NCBI GenBank assembly: GCA_934717185.1 | Contig: CAKUYQ010000007.1 | Coordinates: 42,861 to 106,860, forward strand | Direction of reading: 5' to 3' | Length of the DNA stretch: 64,000 nt | Origin: an uncultured Bacteroidales bacterium | Lineage (GTDB): Bacteria > Bacteroidota > Bacteroidia > Bacteroidales > UBA932 | Shown here: positions 53,840 to 62,375 of the stretch, in pieces | Layout of the letters: each line of letters opens with the position of its first letter | Position numbering within the stretch: position 1 is the first letter of the stretch | Made by a program: the position numbers and the translations under genes | The notes under the pieces: generated by a model | Told to the model about the DNA's origin: nothing | Databases searched by the model: none | The model's input: the letters and a program-made list of their open reading frames with translations, nothing else

Positions 53840-54027
53840 AATACATTAAAGAAAAAAATAGCCCTTGACAAATATACGCTTAATATAGTGTAATTCATAG
53901 TTTTCTTCGGATAAATGACTCCATGCATAATACAATTAACCTTTTTATTTTACAATCTAAAAGAAGTAAAAGAGAAAAAGATTATATTCGTAAAAATAAG
54001 CGTGGAAAAAATCTAAATATTCTAACA
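53840..54027. other. A+T-rich leader of the giant gene, changing into serine-hydrolase upstream homology
   Basis: The first ~120 bases continue the low G+C of the giant gene. From about 53966 the sequence matches the stretch upstream of the serine hydrolase at 55660-55724 (GAAAAAGATTATATT...). The boundary of the foreign segment therefore lies between about 53860 and 53966. No gene or repeat border is visible at the point of change. Confidence 0.6.
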
Positions 54028-54139
54028 ATGAAAAAATTACTCAACACTATTTTGCTTGCAGCTATAGCTGTATCAATTTGTTTAGCATATGGTTGATAGT
54101 ATAAATGGCAGGTATATTGAACCATGGATTAATAACTAA
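54028..54139 (+). pseudogene. Collapsed duplicate of the serine hydrolase at 55725
   Basis: The sequence opens like the intact gene (MKKLLNTILLAAIAVSIC versus MKKILNTILFAAIAVSVC) and soon meets a TGA. It ends with the same final codons (ATTGAACCATGGATTAATAAC versus ...ATTAACAAC and TAA). About 1 kb of the middle is missing. The copy is upstream of the Abi gene, and the intact one is downstream of it. Confidence 0.85.
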
Positions 54140-54284
54140 ATATATAGGAATATCTATGTACTATAAGGATTGATTATCAATATTCGACGCTCTAAACAGT
54201 AAAAAAGCAGCAGTATAGAATCAATATAGATATGAAAAGGAGAAGATTTAACTTTTAATAGTAGTAAGTTGTCTGAATATTAAG

Positions 54285-54333
54285 AAGAAAGCCTGTCGGC
54301 TGTGAACATTCTTCACTACCGACAGGCTTTCTT
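54285..54333. terminator. Strong hairpin after the Abi gene
   Basis: AAGAAAGCCTGTCGG pairs perfectly with CCGACAGGCTTTCTT around a 19-base loop, 17 bases past the Abi stop. It should act as terminator for the minus-strand Abi gene. It could also be part of a structured RNA linked with this gene family. Confidence 0.85.
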
Positions 54334-54349
54334 GTATTTTGCATATAAG

Positions 54350-55255
54350 TCATCTCCATAGAGGTTCGAAACTCCAATTATCCGGGAATCCCATCGCTGC
54401 CGGATCCACTTGTGGGTAAGAAACGAATAAGGATTTGAGTTCATTCTTAAAGTCCAATCCATATCCCATAGAATCAAGCCAATATGCAATGCAGCAGGCT
54501 ATAGCATATATTTTATTTGCATTTAAACCTTCAATATTCACCCATGCGCCACGCAAAGAGGCATTCATTTGTGGAGCGTTGGAAAGATAACGGTTCCACA
54601 GGCGTGAATGATGTGCACAACAATTTCTCAGAACAGTAACACTGCGCATCCAGCTTTCCAACACTTCATGCTGTGGTAGATTGAACTGACGAGCAACACG
54701 CTTTTTCAACTTCTTGTCACTAAAATTGTAATAGAGTTTTGAAAGTGTCCCGAAAGATGCCAATTCAAGAGTTTTCCACGCAGGAGGGAAAATTGGCTTG
54801 TCATAATTGCGTCTATGCTCATTGATAAAGTCCTCCTTGCTACGTTGAAGTTCTCGGTCTATGGAGTTCATATTCTCAATAAACTTATGTTCATCGTTGG
54901 CAAGACTTGTATCAAAGAACCAAAACGGACCATGTTCTAAAGAAAACTCTTGTATAATCTTTGTGCGCAAGGCTATCTCTAATCGTTGGATCGCCTTGAA
55001 CATCAAATCTCTCAACTTTATATCAAAGTTGTAGAGAGCCACAGCATTTTCAAATCGGCTGTTTGGCTTAAATTGATGCGTTGTTTTGTCTGCCTCCATC
55101 GGACGAAGGTACTGAACAAAACGGAAATAACTGACTTCTCCAAGTAATTTCGCAGCCGTGGAGAAATCTGCTATATTTAAGCCTCTATTTTTTAGTAGTT
55201 CTATTTGTTCCGAAATAGAAAGAGCCTGTTTAGTATATAATTTTAATGTACCCAT
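54350..55255 (-). CDS. Abi-family (AbiD/AbiF-type) HEPN abortive-infection protein
   Basis: From the ATG at 55255 the protein has 301 residues. The frame extends 22 codons further, but that part overlaps the conserved leader hairpin. The Abi_2 features are clear: the N-terminal YTKQALSISEQIELLKNRGL, the conserved LLGEVSYFRFVQYLRP at about 38-52 and the helical LYNFDIKLRDLMFKAIQRLEIALR. The HEPN RNase motif R210-N-C-C-A-H215 lies in VLRNCCAHHSRLWNR. Proteins of this kind are thought to cut RNA and stop growth during phage infection. It stands between the two copies of the serine hydrolase gene and next to the giant phage-like gene. Confidence 0.87.
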   Translation of the reverse strand: MGTLKLYTKQALSISEQIELLKNRGLNIADFSTAAKLLGEVSYFRFVQYLRPMEADKTTHQFKPNSRFENAVALYNFDIKLRDLMFKAIQRLEIALRTKIIQEFSLEHGPFWFFDTSLANDEHKFIENMNSIDRELQRSKEDFINEHRRNYDKPIFPPAWKTLELASFGTLSKLYYNFSDKKLKKRVARQFNLPQHEVLESWMRSVTVLRNCCAHHSRLWNRYLSNAPQMNASLRGAWVNIEGLNANKIYAIACCIAYWLDSMGYGLDFKNELKSLFVSYPQVDPAAMGFPDNWSFEPLWR

Positions 55256-55261
55256 AAAAAG

Positions 55262-55326
55262 CAAAAGACCCGCCCTGGTTCGCTGTTCAAATGGGAAGCG
55301 TGGCGGATTCTGTCGCTGCAAAGATA
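55262..55326 (-). promoter_or_regulatory. Promoter and structured leader of the Abi gene
   Basis: On the minus strand TATCTTTG at 55326-55319 is a good TAnnTTTG -7 box. Transcription would start near 55313. The leader from there to the ATG contains CCGCCACGCTTCCC and later GAACCAGGGCGGG, able to pair as CCGCC/GGCGG around a 30-base loop. A leader hairpin of this kind could be the RNA partner that controls the toxin. It may also be only a translational regulator. Confidence 0.5.
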
Positions 55327-55422
55327 TGAATAATCATTGATAATGCAAACTTCTCAGCAAGAAAAATCTCATGGGCAGATTCAAAAAGCAAGTGCAACAT
55401 TACAATAAAAATTTAAAGATTA

Positions 55423-55581
55423 AGTAAGCGTTAAAAAATAAGTTGGTAAAGATTTAGCAGTATTTTTGAGGATAGATGTCTTTTTGAAGAAAGAGTGTGC
55501 CGGTGGCACATGACTGATGAGAAAAGAAATATAGACCGAAAAGACAATTAAAGATTACCAAGTTATTTTTTTAAGATTACT
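55423..55581. mobile_element. MITE copy 3
   Basis: The third copy of the ~160-bp element runs from AGTAAGCGTT to AAGATTACT. It is almost identical to copy 1. It lies between the Abi promoter and the serine hydrolase promoter and does not touch a stop codon, unlike the other two. Confidence 0.85.
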
Positions 55582-55724
55582 AAATACTATCAGTTTCCAT
55601 AAAATGTTTGTAGACCTGTAATTGAGCCGCAACCTTGCGAGAAACAAGGAGAAAAAAGATTATATTTGTAACAACAAGCGTAAAAAAAACGCTGGTAAGC
55701 GATAAGTACATAAATATCCTAACA

Positions 55725-56852
55725 ATGAAAAAAATACTCAACACTATTCTATTTGCAGCTATAGCTGTATCGGTTTGTTCATGCTCAGACAAAACCGCCT
55801 CTGATTTTAAAGACTTTAGCAAATTACAACCTGTTATAGAGAAAGACAGCGTTCCAATTATGCAGGTGGCATATTTAAAGGACGGAAACGTATATACCGC
55901 AGAATTATACAATCCTAACATATACAGCACCGGCAAGATAGATTCCCTCAAACGCCATACAGGAGAGAATGTTTTTCAGGCAGCATCGTTGAGCAAGGTT
56001 GTATTTGCATATATAGTTAACAAGATGGCAGATGCGGGTGATATAGATTTAGACAAACCACTATACGAATATACAGATATAAAGCGTTTTACAGACACAG
56101 TAAAGGCAAAACAGATAACAGCAAGATTGGTGTTGGAGCACAGGACAGGGCTGCCAAACTGGAGCGAAAGCCCATCGTCTGATAAGTGGCCAACATCACC
56201 AATAAACTTTAAGTTTGCGCCGGATTCATGCTTTGGATATTCCGGGGAGGGTTTTGCATTTTTACAGCGTGCGGTTGAGAGTATAAAAGGCAAGGATATT
56301 GAACAGGTGGCAAGAGAGATGGTTTTTGAGCCTCTTGGTATGAGCAACAGCTCTTACGTTTGGATTCCTAAGTATGATTCACTGGCAGTAGAGGGCTATA
56401 ACTGGAATTTGGAAAACAGAGGAGTTGGTAATATGCCTCGTGCAAACGTAGCGTACAGTATGCGTACAACCGCAACAGATTATATGAAGTTCCTGCAAGA
56501 GTTGATATCCAACAAAAAGGCCGGAACCATTGCCCAAATGTTTAAACCATACCCTACATGTGCCGTAAGATATGCCGGAGAACCACGCTCGTGTGACAGC
56601 ACAATCTTTTGGGGATTAGGTATTGGGACAAATAAAATAACATCTTCCAATGCAGATGATGCGACCAAGGATTCTTACGCTTACTGGCACTGGGGAGACA
56701 ACGGAAACTTCAAGGCCCTGTTTATTATTCTTCCCGACAATTCCGCATTTGTCTATTTTACAAACAGTGCACACGGGCATGCCATTGTAAACGATGTTAC
56801 AGAGATTCTTGTTGGGAGGACTTTCGATATTGAACCATGGATTAACAACTAA
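55725..56852 (+). CDS. Serine hydrolase, beta-lactamase-like, lipoprotein
   Basis: The best start is the ATG at 55725, giving 375 residues. It is chosen because a lipoprotein signal follows (MKKILNTILFAAIAVSVCSCS, lipobox SVCSC). The frame is open earlier, but that part shows no signal. The beta-lactamase/penicillin-binding fold has SLSK as the SxxK motif (about residue 88), HRTGLPNW and YSGEGFAFLQ. The last resembles the YxN region of class C type enzymes. It may act as esterase or D-amino-acid peptidase on the cell surface. A collapsed duplicate lies at 54028-54139. Confidence 0.85.
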   Translation: MKKILNTILFAAIAVSVCSCSDKTASDFKDFSKLQPVIEKDSVPIMQVAYLKDGNVYTAELYNPNIYSTGKIDSLKRHTGENVFQAASLSKVVFAYIVNKMADAGDIDLDKPLYEYTDIKRFTDTVKAKQITARLVLEHRTGLPNWSESPSSDKWPTSPINFKFAPDSCFGYSGEGFAFLQRAVESIKGKDIEQVAREMVFEPLGMSNSSYVWIPKYDSLAVEGYNWNLENRGVGNMPRANVAYSMRTTATDYMKFLQELISNKKAGTIAQMFKPYPTCAVRYAGEPRSCDSTIFWGLGIGTNKITSSNADDATKDSYAYWHWGDNGNFKALFIILPDNSAFVYFTNSAHGHAIVNDVTEILVGRTFDIEPWINN

Positions 56853-56992
56853 TACATACCGAGATACCAATAATGCACAAGTATTAATGGGCGGCGCAAT
56901 GCTCTACTTAACGATAATCTTGTTGATTGAAAGTTCAGCTTATTGTCGGGAAGCAAAAGAAAAAAATTGCTTACTTTGCGGATATAAAATTT

Positions 56993-57874
56993 ATGGCTAT
57001 GAGTTTGGATTATAAAATAATTTCTGCCGAGGGGGAGTCTTTAAGGTATTTCAGTAGAGACAGCATCGTCACCTGGCACGATATAGACAACAAACAGCTG
57101 CTTCGCCCCGTGGCGTTCATGAATATTGCCCAGGAGATGGCTAATACTCAGGCAAGTGTCCTAAAATTTGGCTATTACGAGCTTATAGAAGCCAATCAGG
57201 TTTGGGTGCTGAGCAGAATAAAGATAAGGTTCTACAATCCGCCCAAGTGGGGAGACAAGATTAGGATGTACACATGGCACAAGGGGGCGCATTCGCTTTT
57301 CTGGCTTAGGGATTTTGCTATGTACAAGGTTGCTTCACGCGAGGATTCTTCAACAAACCTTACTCCATTGGAAGTTCCTCAGCTCTGCGCTGTTTGCTCA
57401 AGTTATTGGGTGATAATCAATACTCAGACAAGGAGGATTGAGCGCACAAGTGTTATAAACAACAACGAGTTGGCCATGTCATATTCCGGAAAGGTGAATG
57501 TATTGGATGAGGAGTGCGGCAAGCTGTCCGCACCGGCGGATGCTGTTATGGAATGTGTTGCCAAGCATGTTGTAAGTTACTCGGATGTAGACTTTAACAA
57601 GCACGCGAACAATGCCAAATATATTGAATGGATAATGGATATCCTGCCTCACAGTCTATCCTTGGACAGGGTGCTTAAATCGATCCAGATTAATTATGTT
57701 ACAGAGGCTAAATTGGATGATAATGTTCATTTTATGGTGGATATGAATGCTGTTAAGAGTGTGGAGGAGATGAATTGCTCTGCCGGTAATGTTTGCAAAA
57801 AGCCTGTTTATGTTGAGGGACGCAAGGGGGCTGCGGATGGAGTTGTATTGTTTCAGGCGGAGCTTGAGTTTTGA
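56993..57874 (+). CDS. Acyl-ACP thioesterase
   Basis: The 293-residue protein has two hot-dog domains. The first has DSIVTWHDIDNKQLLRPVAFMNIAQEMA and the second has YSDVDFNKHANNAKYIEWIMD, with the Asn/His pair of the active site. These match the FatA/FatB-like family (PF01643) of Bacteroidetes, which releases fatty acids from acyl carrier protein. I chose the ATG at 56993, since the earlier frame reads through promoter-like sequence. rnpB begins 81 bases downstream on the same strand. Confidence 0.85.
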   Translation: MAMSLDYKIISAEGESLRYFSRDSIVTWHDIDNKQLLRPVAFMNIAQEMANTQASVLKFGYYELIEANQVWVLSRIKIRFYNPPKWGDKIRMYTWHKGAHSLFWLRDFAMYKVASREDSSTNLTPLEVPQLCAVCSSYWVIINTQTRRIERTSVINNNELAMSYSGKVNVLDEECGKLSAPADAVMECVAKHVVSYSDVDFNKHANNAKYIEWIMDILPHSLSLDRVLKSIQINYVTEAKLDDNVHFMVDMNAVKSVEEMNCSAGNVCKKPVYVEGRKGAADGVVLFQAELEF

Positions 57875-57942
57875 TTTGGTGCTATTAACATCTTTTGTAA
57901 AGATTTACGGTATTGGCATAGGCAGATTTGCTAAAAAGATAG

Positions 57943-57950
57943 TACCTTTG
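57943..57950 (+). promoter_or_regulatory. -7 box of the RNase P RNA promoter
   Basis: TACCTTTG is an exact TAnnTTTG element ending six bases before the start of the RNA. A TTTG at 57926-57929 may be the upstream element, but its spacing is short. Confidence 0.65.
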
Positions 57951-57955
57951 CGGCA

Positions 57956-58274
57956 GCAGATCGCCTTATCGCTCAATAGAGATTATTGGGAGGAAAGTCC
58001 GGGCAGAGCAGAGCGGTGCACTGTGGAAAGCACAGACAGGTGAAAGCTTGTGCAAGGGGTAACAGAAAATAACCGCCGGCAACGGTAAGGGTGAAAATGT
58101 GAGGTAAGAGCTCACAGTTTAGTACAGCGATATACTATTCGTACTCCACTGCATTCTGCAAGGCCATGTATACCTGCAGTTAAGGGTTGCTCGCTCTTTG
58201 CAGGGGGGTAGGCTGCGACAGATAAATGATAAGGGGCCTGTTTACAGGTTACAGAACTCGGCTTATAGATCTGC
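57956..58274 (+). ncRNA. rnpB: RNase P RNA
   Basis: The conserved helix P4 region GAGGAAAGTCCGGGC lies at about 57991-58005. The 3' conserved sequence ACAGAACTCGGCTTATAG is at about 58251-58268. The ends pair as GCAGATC/GATCTGC (P1). Between them, AACAGAAAATAACCGCC and GGTAAGGGTGAAAA are also typical of bacterial type A. The RNA cuts the 5' leader of precursor tRNAs. Its length of about 319 bases is slightly short but normal for Bacteroidetes. Confidence 0.96.
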
Positions 58275-58281
58275 GCAAAAT

Positions 58282-58321
58282 AACAGGGGATGACCACATT
58301 TTTGGTGCATCCCCTTGTTAT
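58282..58321. terminator. Hairpin after rnpB
   Basis: AACAGGGGATG at 58282-58292 pairs with CATCCCCTTGTT at 58308-58319. It separates rnpB from the convergent thioredoxin gene and can act on both, although the T tract is weak. Confidence 0.65.
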
Positions 58322-58338
58322 TAAAGCGTATATAGATA

Positions 58339-59229
58339 TCAGCTAATACACCTAACTACCCTTTCAAGATAGTTTTCTGCCAATTGAATACTGCCTCTAA
58401 ATACTATCTTTCCATCTGGATTGAGTATTATAACTGTAGGAAAACCATCAATTTTAAAAGCGGTGGACAGCTCATCAAAATCTCCGTACAATATAGGGAA
58501 TGAACAATCGCCTATTACTCCGGACAAATCAGATAACCATTTGGAAATACCACTGTTAGACTCATTTTTTAACTTAAAAAAGAATACAAACACCTTTACT
58601 TTGTCATTCTCAATGTATTTATTATATAGTCGTTGAATCATAGGGAGTTTTCCTATGCAGACTCCACAACCGGTGTAACAGCAATCAATAACCATATATG
58701 CACCTTTCATCTCTTCTAATTTGAAAACATTACCATCAACATCTTCAATATGAGGTATATTTTGAATCTGTTCGGAAACAATGCCGTTCATATTACCGTA
58801 TGAAATATATTGAGCCCAATGCATAGAAAACCTATTGAACATAAAACAAAGCACAATCATGGCAAATACAATAACAACCTTTGCCTTTCGCCCACCCTTT
58901 AAAAGTAACAAACCGCATAAAATGCCAAGCAAGTGCATAACCACTTCAGGCATGGAGAAAAGAGAGTCTCTCCACCACAATAACCTTATAGGTATCTGAA
59001 TAATAAGTATTACTGCAACAAACACAATTGCGTACAGTGTTGCCCTTTTACCTCTATTGCCAACATAAAGAATAATCAAAGAATAGAAAATAAATAATAC
59101 AATGCCCGATAGGACAAAACTATACCCCCGCAGTAATGACAACAGACACTCTGCTACAACCGAAACAAGTACAGCAACAACAACGTTGCAAAGTTTACTC
59201 TTTCCAAAAATATTTAACATGACCTTCAT
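58339..59229 (-). CDS. Membrane protein with C-terminal thioredoxin domain (CGVC)
   Basis: The 296-residue protein has four or five membrane helices (about 14-135) followed by a periplasmic thioredoxin-like domain. The active site is C188-G-V-C191 in CYTGCGVC, the TlpA-like cis-proline is in DGFPTVIILN, and the substrate region is typical of membrane-bound TlpA/ResA proteins. It would reduce or form disulfides outside the cytoplasm. It follows the cysteine-rich lipoprotein gene by 86 bases on the same strand. A role in making the disulfides of that protein is likely but unproven. Confidence 0.8.
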   Translation of the reverse strand: MKVMLNIFGKSKLCNVVVAVLVSVVAECLLSLLRGYSFVLSGIVLFIFYSLIILYVGNRGKRATLYAIVFVAVILIIQIPIRLLWWRDSLFSMPEVVMHLLGILCGLLLLKGGRKAKVVIVFAMIVLCFMFNRFSMHWAQYISYGNMNGIVSEQIQNIPHIEDVDGNVFKLEEMKGAYMVIDCCYTGCGVCIGKLPMIQRLYNKYIENDKVKVFVFFFKLKNESNSGISKWLSDLSGVIGDCSFPILYGDFDELSTAFKIDGFPTVIILNPDGKIVFRGSIQLAENYLERVVRCIS

Positions 59230-59315
59230 AATTCCACATAAGTACTAAGTATAACAACAAACCTCAACTCCAGCCTTCTTCCCTTTTATGTTAGAGAAGA
59301 CTATGTCTGAAATAG

Positions 59316-60041
59316 TCAATGTGAATCTTCGAACCTACCTCCCGGTCTCTCTTCAGTTGGATCTGGTGGTATGCCTAAATTATGCCTCCCATTACATCTG
59401 AATAATAGCAGAGTACCACATCCTCTAAGTGTTTCTTCACATGGAACATTTTCACAATCTAAATACCACATGGACGACAAATTACAGTTGCATTCAAGTA
59501 AAACTCCTTTGGGTCTTATTAATAATTCTATTCCATTATCTTTTATCATCATTCCGCCTTTTGTATCTGCTATTAGATGTGGATCTGCAGAAATGGCATA
59601 AACCAACTCTTTATTCCATCTCAAGCTATCAATAGCATATCTAACCCAATTATCTAAAAATGATTTAGTTTTTGAAAATAGTTGTGAATTTTTATAAAGG
59701 TCATCTCTAAAAATTCTTTTATTCATCGTTGCAAATTTTAGAAGAGCCTTAATATGCGCTTCTTCTTTATTATTCCAATCATATCTTAGGACATCGTTCA
59801 ATTTGACTTCCCAAATTCTAAATTTTGAATTTGACCTTTGTGCAACATATGCAGGTCTTGAATACTTGTAATCGAGTTCAAACCACTCTTCTGTTGACAT
59901 AGCTCTTATCTCCTTAAGATTCTCCTTAGTCCAATTATCAAGTTCTACATCACAACTGTAACATACATTGTCCTTTGTACACGATACAATTAGCATATCA
60001 AATACAAGAATGCTAATAAAAAAGTAAAAAATTTTGTTCAT
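59316..60041 (-). CDS. Lipoprotein with fulvocin C-like cysteine-rich C-terminus
   Basis: The 241-residue lipoprotein has the signal MNKIFYFFISILVFDMLIVSC (lipid Cys at 21). An N-terminal helical region (about 31-150) has the pattern of fulvocin C-related proteins of Bacteroidetes (REF: AMSTEEWFELDYKYSRPAYVAQ). The C-terminal part has six cysteines at 184, 186, 196, 201, 208 and 216 in ECNC ... GCGTLLLFRCNGRH. This resembles the 45-residue bacteriocin fulvocin C, which ends GCGTxxxxxCNG. The short tail after it is Pro/Gly/Arg-rich. Whether it is a bacteriocin precursor, immunity protein or unrelated is open. Confidence 0.6.
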   Translation of the reverse strand: MNKIFYFFISILVFDMLIVSCTKDNVCYSCDVELDNWTKENLKEIRAMSTEEWFELDYKYSRPAYVAQRSNSKFRIWEVKLNDVLRYDWNNKEEAHIKALLKFATMNKRIFRDDLYKNSQLFSKTKSFLDNWVRYAIDSLRWNKELVYAISADPHLIADTKGGMMIKDNGIELLIRPKGVLLECNCNLSSMWYLDCENVPCEETLRGCGTLLLFRCNGRHNLGIPPDPTEERPGGRFEDSH

Positions 60042-60268
60042 AACTGTAAAATTTAGTGATATTAATTTTTAATTATGCTTAAGTGCAGCCTTTATTGTAG
60101 ATTACTAAAGGACTGGCAAGGAACATTAATAGGGAACAACAGACACAGACATTGCATGAGCAACAAGAAGACGACTGTTGCTAGAGAAAACATTCTATGT
60201 CCGCCTACCTCAAACTAACAATAATTAAAGGGAAAAGTTCACTTTCGCATAATTTTTCATCAACATAA
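60042..60268. other. Intergenic region with a degenerate copy of the 78-bp repeat
   Basis: No gene is seen. GGAAAAGTTCACTTTCGCATAATTTTTC near 60231-60258 resembles part of the 78-bp tandem repeat at 63681 (GGAAAAAGTTCGCTTTCGCGC...). The rest is A+T-rich without further structure. Confidence 0.5.
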
Positions 60269-60454
60269 TTAGCTTTAGCTTTGGCCTTCTTTAATTTAGT
60301 TTATGTTTATAGTTTAGTGTTTATAGTCAGTTTATAAGTTGATAGTTTTAAGAAATTAGTTTTTAACTTTTAACTTTACTGCTATTAACTTTAAAACTAT
60401 CTTTACACTATAAACTATACACTTTCAACTAAATTAAGGCTAACGCCAACGCTT
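60269..60454. repeat. Intergenic hexamer-arm repeat element H3
   Basis: The left arm is TTAGCTTTAGCTTTGGCC (60269-60286), the right arm AAGGCTAACGCCAACGC (60437-60453). Between them TTTAATTTAGTTTATGTTTATAG and CTATAAACTATACACTTTC are complementary in part, and TTGATAGTTTTAAG pairs with CTTTAAAACTATC. The whole can fold as one long stem, 85 bases upstream of pyrG. Confidence 0.7.
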
Positions 60455-60539
60455 ATTAGTTTAGAAGGAAATAGTATTTTGCTTCCCGATAAATTATGCA
60501 TATCTTTGTACCCCGTAATATAATAATCCACTACAAAAC

Positions 60540-62150
60540 ATGAGCACAAAATATATATTTGTTACGGGAGGAGTTACATCTTCCTTAGGGAAGGGTATTA
60601 TTGCCGCTTCATTAGCAAAACTCCTGCAATCCAGAAAGTTAAGAGTTACCATACAAAAGTTTGACCCTTACATTAACATAGACCCCGGAACACTTAACCC
60701 ATACGAGCATGGAGAGTGCTATGTTACAGAAGACGGTGCCGAGACAGACCTCGATCTTGGACATTATGAGAGATTCCTTAATGTACACACATCAAAAGCC
60801 AACAACGTTACCACCGGAAAGATCTACAAGACAGTGATAGACAAAGAGAGAGAGGGTGCGTACCTTGGCAAGACAGTGCAGATTATCCCCCATATCACAG
60901 ACGAGATAAAACGCAGAATGCTGCTGCTTGGCAAAACCGGTAAATACGATGTGGTCATTACGGAACTTGGAGGAACAGTTGGTGACATTGAATCCACCCC
61001 ATACTTGGAGGCTGTAAGACAGTTGCAGTGGGAGCTTCCCGACGAAGACTGCCTAATTGTCCATCTAACGCTTGTACCATTCCTCAACGCAGCCAAAGAG
61101 CTTAAGACCAAGCCAACCCAGCATAGCGTTAAAATGCTTCAACAGAGCGGACTTAACCCGGATGTGATAGTTTGCAGAACAGAACACCATATACCTACGG
61201 ATATAAGGAAAAAGGTTGCCTTGTTCTGTAACGTAAAACCTAACTCAGTAATAGAGTCTATGGATGCAAAGAGCATATACCAGGTGCCACTTGTAATGAT
61301 GGATGAGAAATTGGATGAGATAGTTTTGGAGAAACTACATATAGATTGTACAGAGGCGCCCGATCTCACAGACTGGAAAAAGTTCTTGGACAAGCTCTTT
61401 AACCCTAAATGCGAGATAGATATTGCCCTTGTTGGAAAATATGTTGAACTGCAAGACGCCTACAAATCCATACTGGAGTCCTTCATCCACGCCGGAGCCG
61501 CAAACGAGTGCAAGGTAAATGTGCATACAGTTCACAGTGAATATTTAGACAGCAATAACATAGAGGAGAAACTTGGGCAGATGGACGGAATACTTGTTGC
61601 TCCCGGGTTTGGAGAGAGAGGTATTGAGGGCAAGATATTGGCTGTACAGTATGCCCGTGAGCACAACATACCGTTCTTTGGTATCTGTCTTGGCATGCAG
61701 ATGGCTGTTGTGGAGTTTGCAAGAAATGTGATGGGGCTGAGCGATGCTATGACAACAGAGGTAAACCCAACAACATCCAATCCTGTCATTGCCCTTATGG
61801 AGGAGCAGAAGACCCTTACAATAAAGGGTGGCACAATGAGACTTGGAGCTTACGAATGCGACCTTGTTCCCGGAACGCTCGCATACAGCATTTATGGTGG
61901 AACTCCAATTTTTGAACGTCACAGACACAGATACGAGTTCAACTCAGACTATATGGAGGCTATGGAGGAGAAAGGACTTGTGTTCAGCGGGCGCAACCCG
62001 GAGACAGGTTTGGTTGAAATAATTGAACTTCCTTCTCATCCGTTCTTCATTGGCGTTCAGTTCCATCCTGAACTTAAGAGTACAGTAGAGAGGCCGCAGC
62101 CTATATTTGTAGCTTTTGTTAAGGCTGCCATGAATAAGAAAAAAGCTTAA
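60540..62150 (+). CDS. pyrG: CTP synthase
   Basis: The 536-residue enzyme makes CTP from UTP with glutamine as amino donor. The synthase domain begins YIFVTGGVTSSLGKG and has FDPYINIDPGTLNPYEHGECYVTEDGAETDLDLGHYERF. The C-terminal glutaminase has FGICLGMQMA with the catalytic cysteine and HPE near the end. The length is standard. H3 and H4 repeat elements flank the gene. Confidence 0.97.
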   Translation: MSTKYIFVTGGVTSSLGKGIIAASLAKLLQSRKLRVTIQKFDPYINIDPGTLNPYEHGECYVTEDGAETDLDLGHYERFLNVHTSKANNVTTGKIYKTVIDKEREGAYLGKTVQIIPHITDEIKRRMLLLGKTGKYDVVITELGGTVGDIESTPYLEAVRQLQWELPDEDCLIVHLTLVPFLNAAKELKTKPTQHSVKMLQQSGLNPDVIVCRTEHHIPTDIRKKVALFCNVKPNSVIESMDAKSIYQVPLVMMDEKLDEIVLEKLHIDCTEAPDLTDWKKFLDKLFNPKCEIDIALVGKYVELQDAYKSILESFIHAGAANECKVNVHTVHSEYLDSNNIEEKLGQMDGILVAPGFGERGIEGKILAVQYAREHNIPFFGICLGMQMAVVEFARNVMGLSDAMTTEVNPTTSNPVIALMEEQKTLTIKGGTMRLGAYECDLVPGTLAYSIYGGTPIFERHRHRYEFNSDYMEAMEEKGLVFSGRNPETGLVEIIELPSHPFFIGVQFHPELKSTVERPQPIFVAFVKAAMNKKKA

Positions 62151-62159
62151 TAAAAGTTA

Positions 62160-62325
62160 ATAAGCGTTGGCTTTAGCGTTAGCGTTGACCCTAAATGAGT
62201 TTATAGTTGAGAGTTTATAGCGTAAAGATAAAAAGCAATTTCTTTAAATCTTTAAACTTCACAATTTACTATAAACTAAAAAGGCTAAAGCTAAAGCCAA
62301 CACCAAAGCTAAAGCTGATAAGATA
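62160..62325. repeat. Intergenic hexamer-arm repeat element H4
   Basis: The left arm is TTGGCTTTAGCGTTAGCGTTG (62166-62186), the right arm AGGCTAAAGCTAAAGCC and ACCAAAGCTAAAGC (62281-62316). They are complementary at many bases. The centre has TTTATAGTTGAGAGTTTATAG and CTATAAACT. It lies between the pyrG stop and the cyclotransferase start. Confidence 0.7.
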
Positions 62326-62375
62326 AACAGACTATAAACTGTAAACTATTAACTATGAACTATGTCTCGGATTAT

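Noticed and set aside
45044..55255. A prophage
   Set aside because: Only one phage-type gene is visible. No integrase, capsid, portal, terminase, lysis or attachment sequence was found around it.
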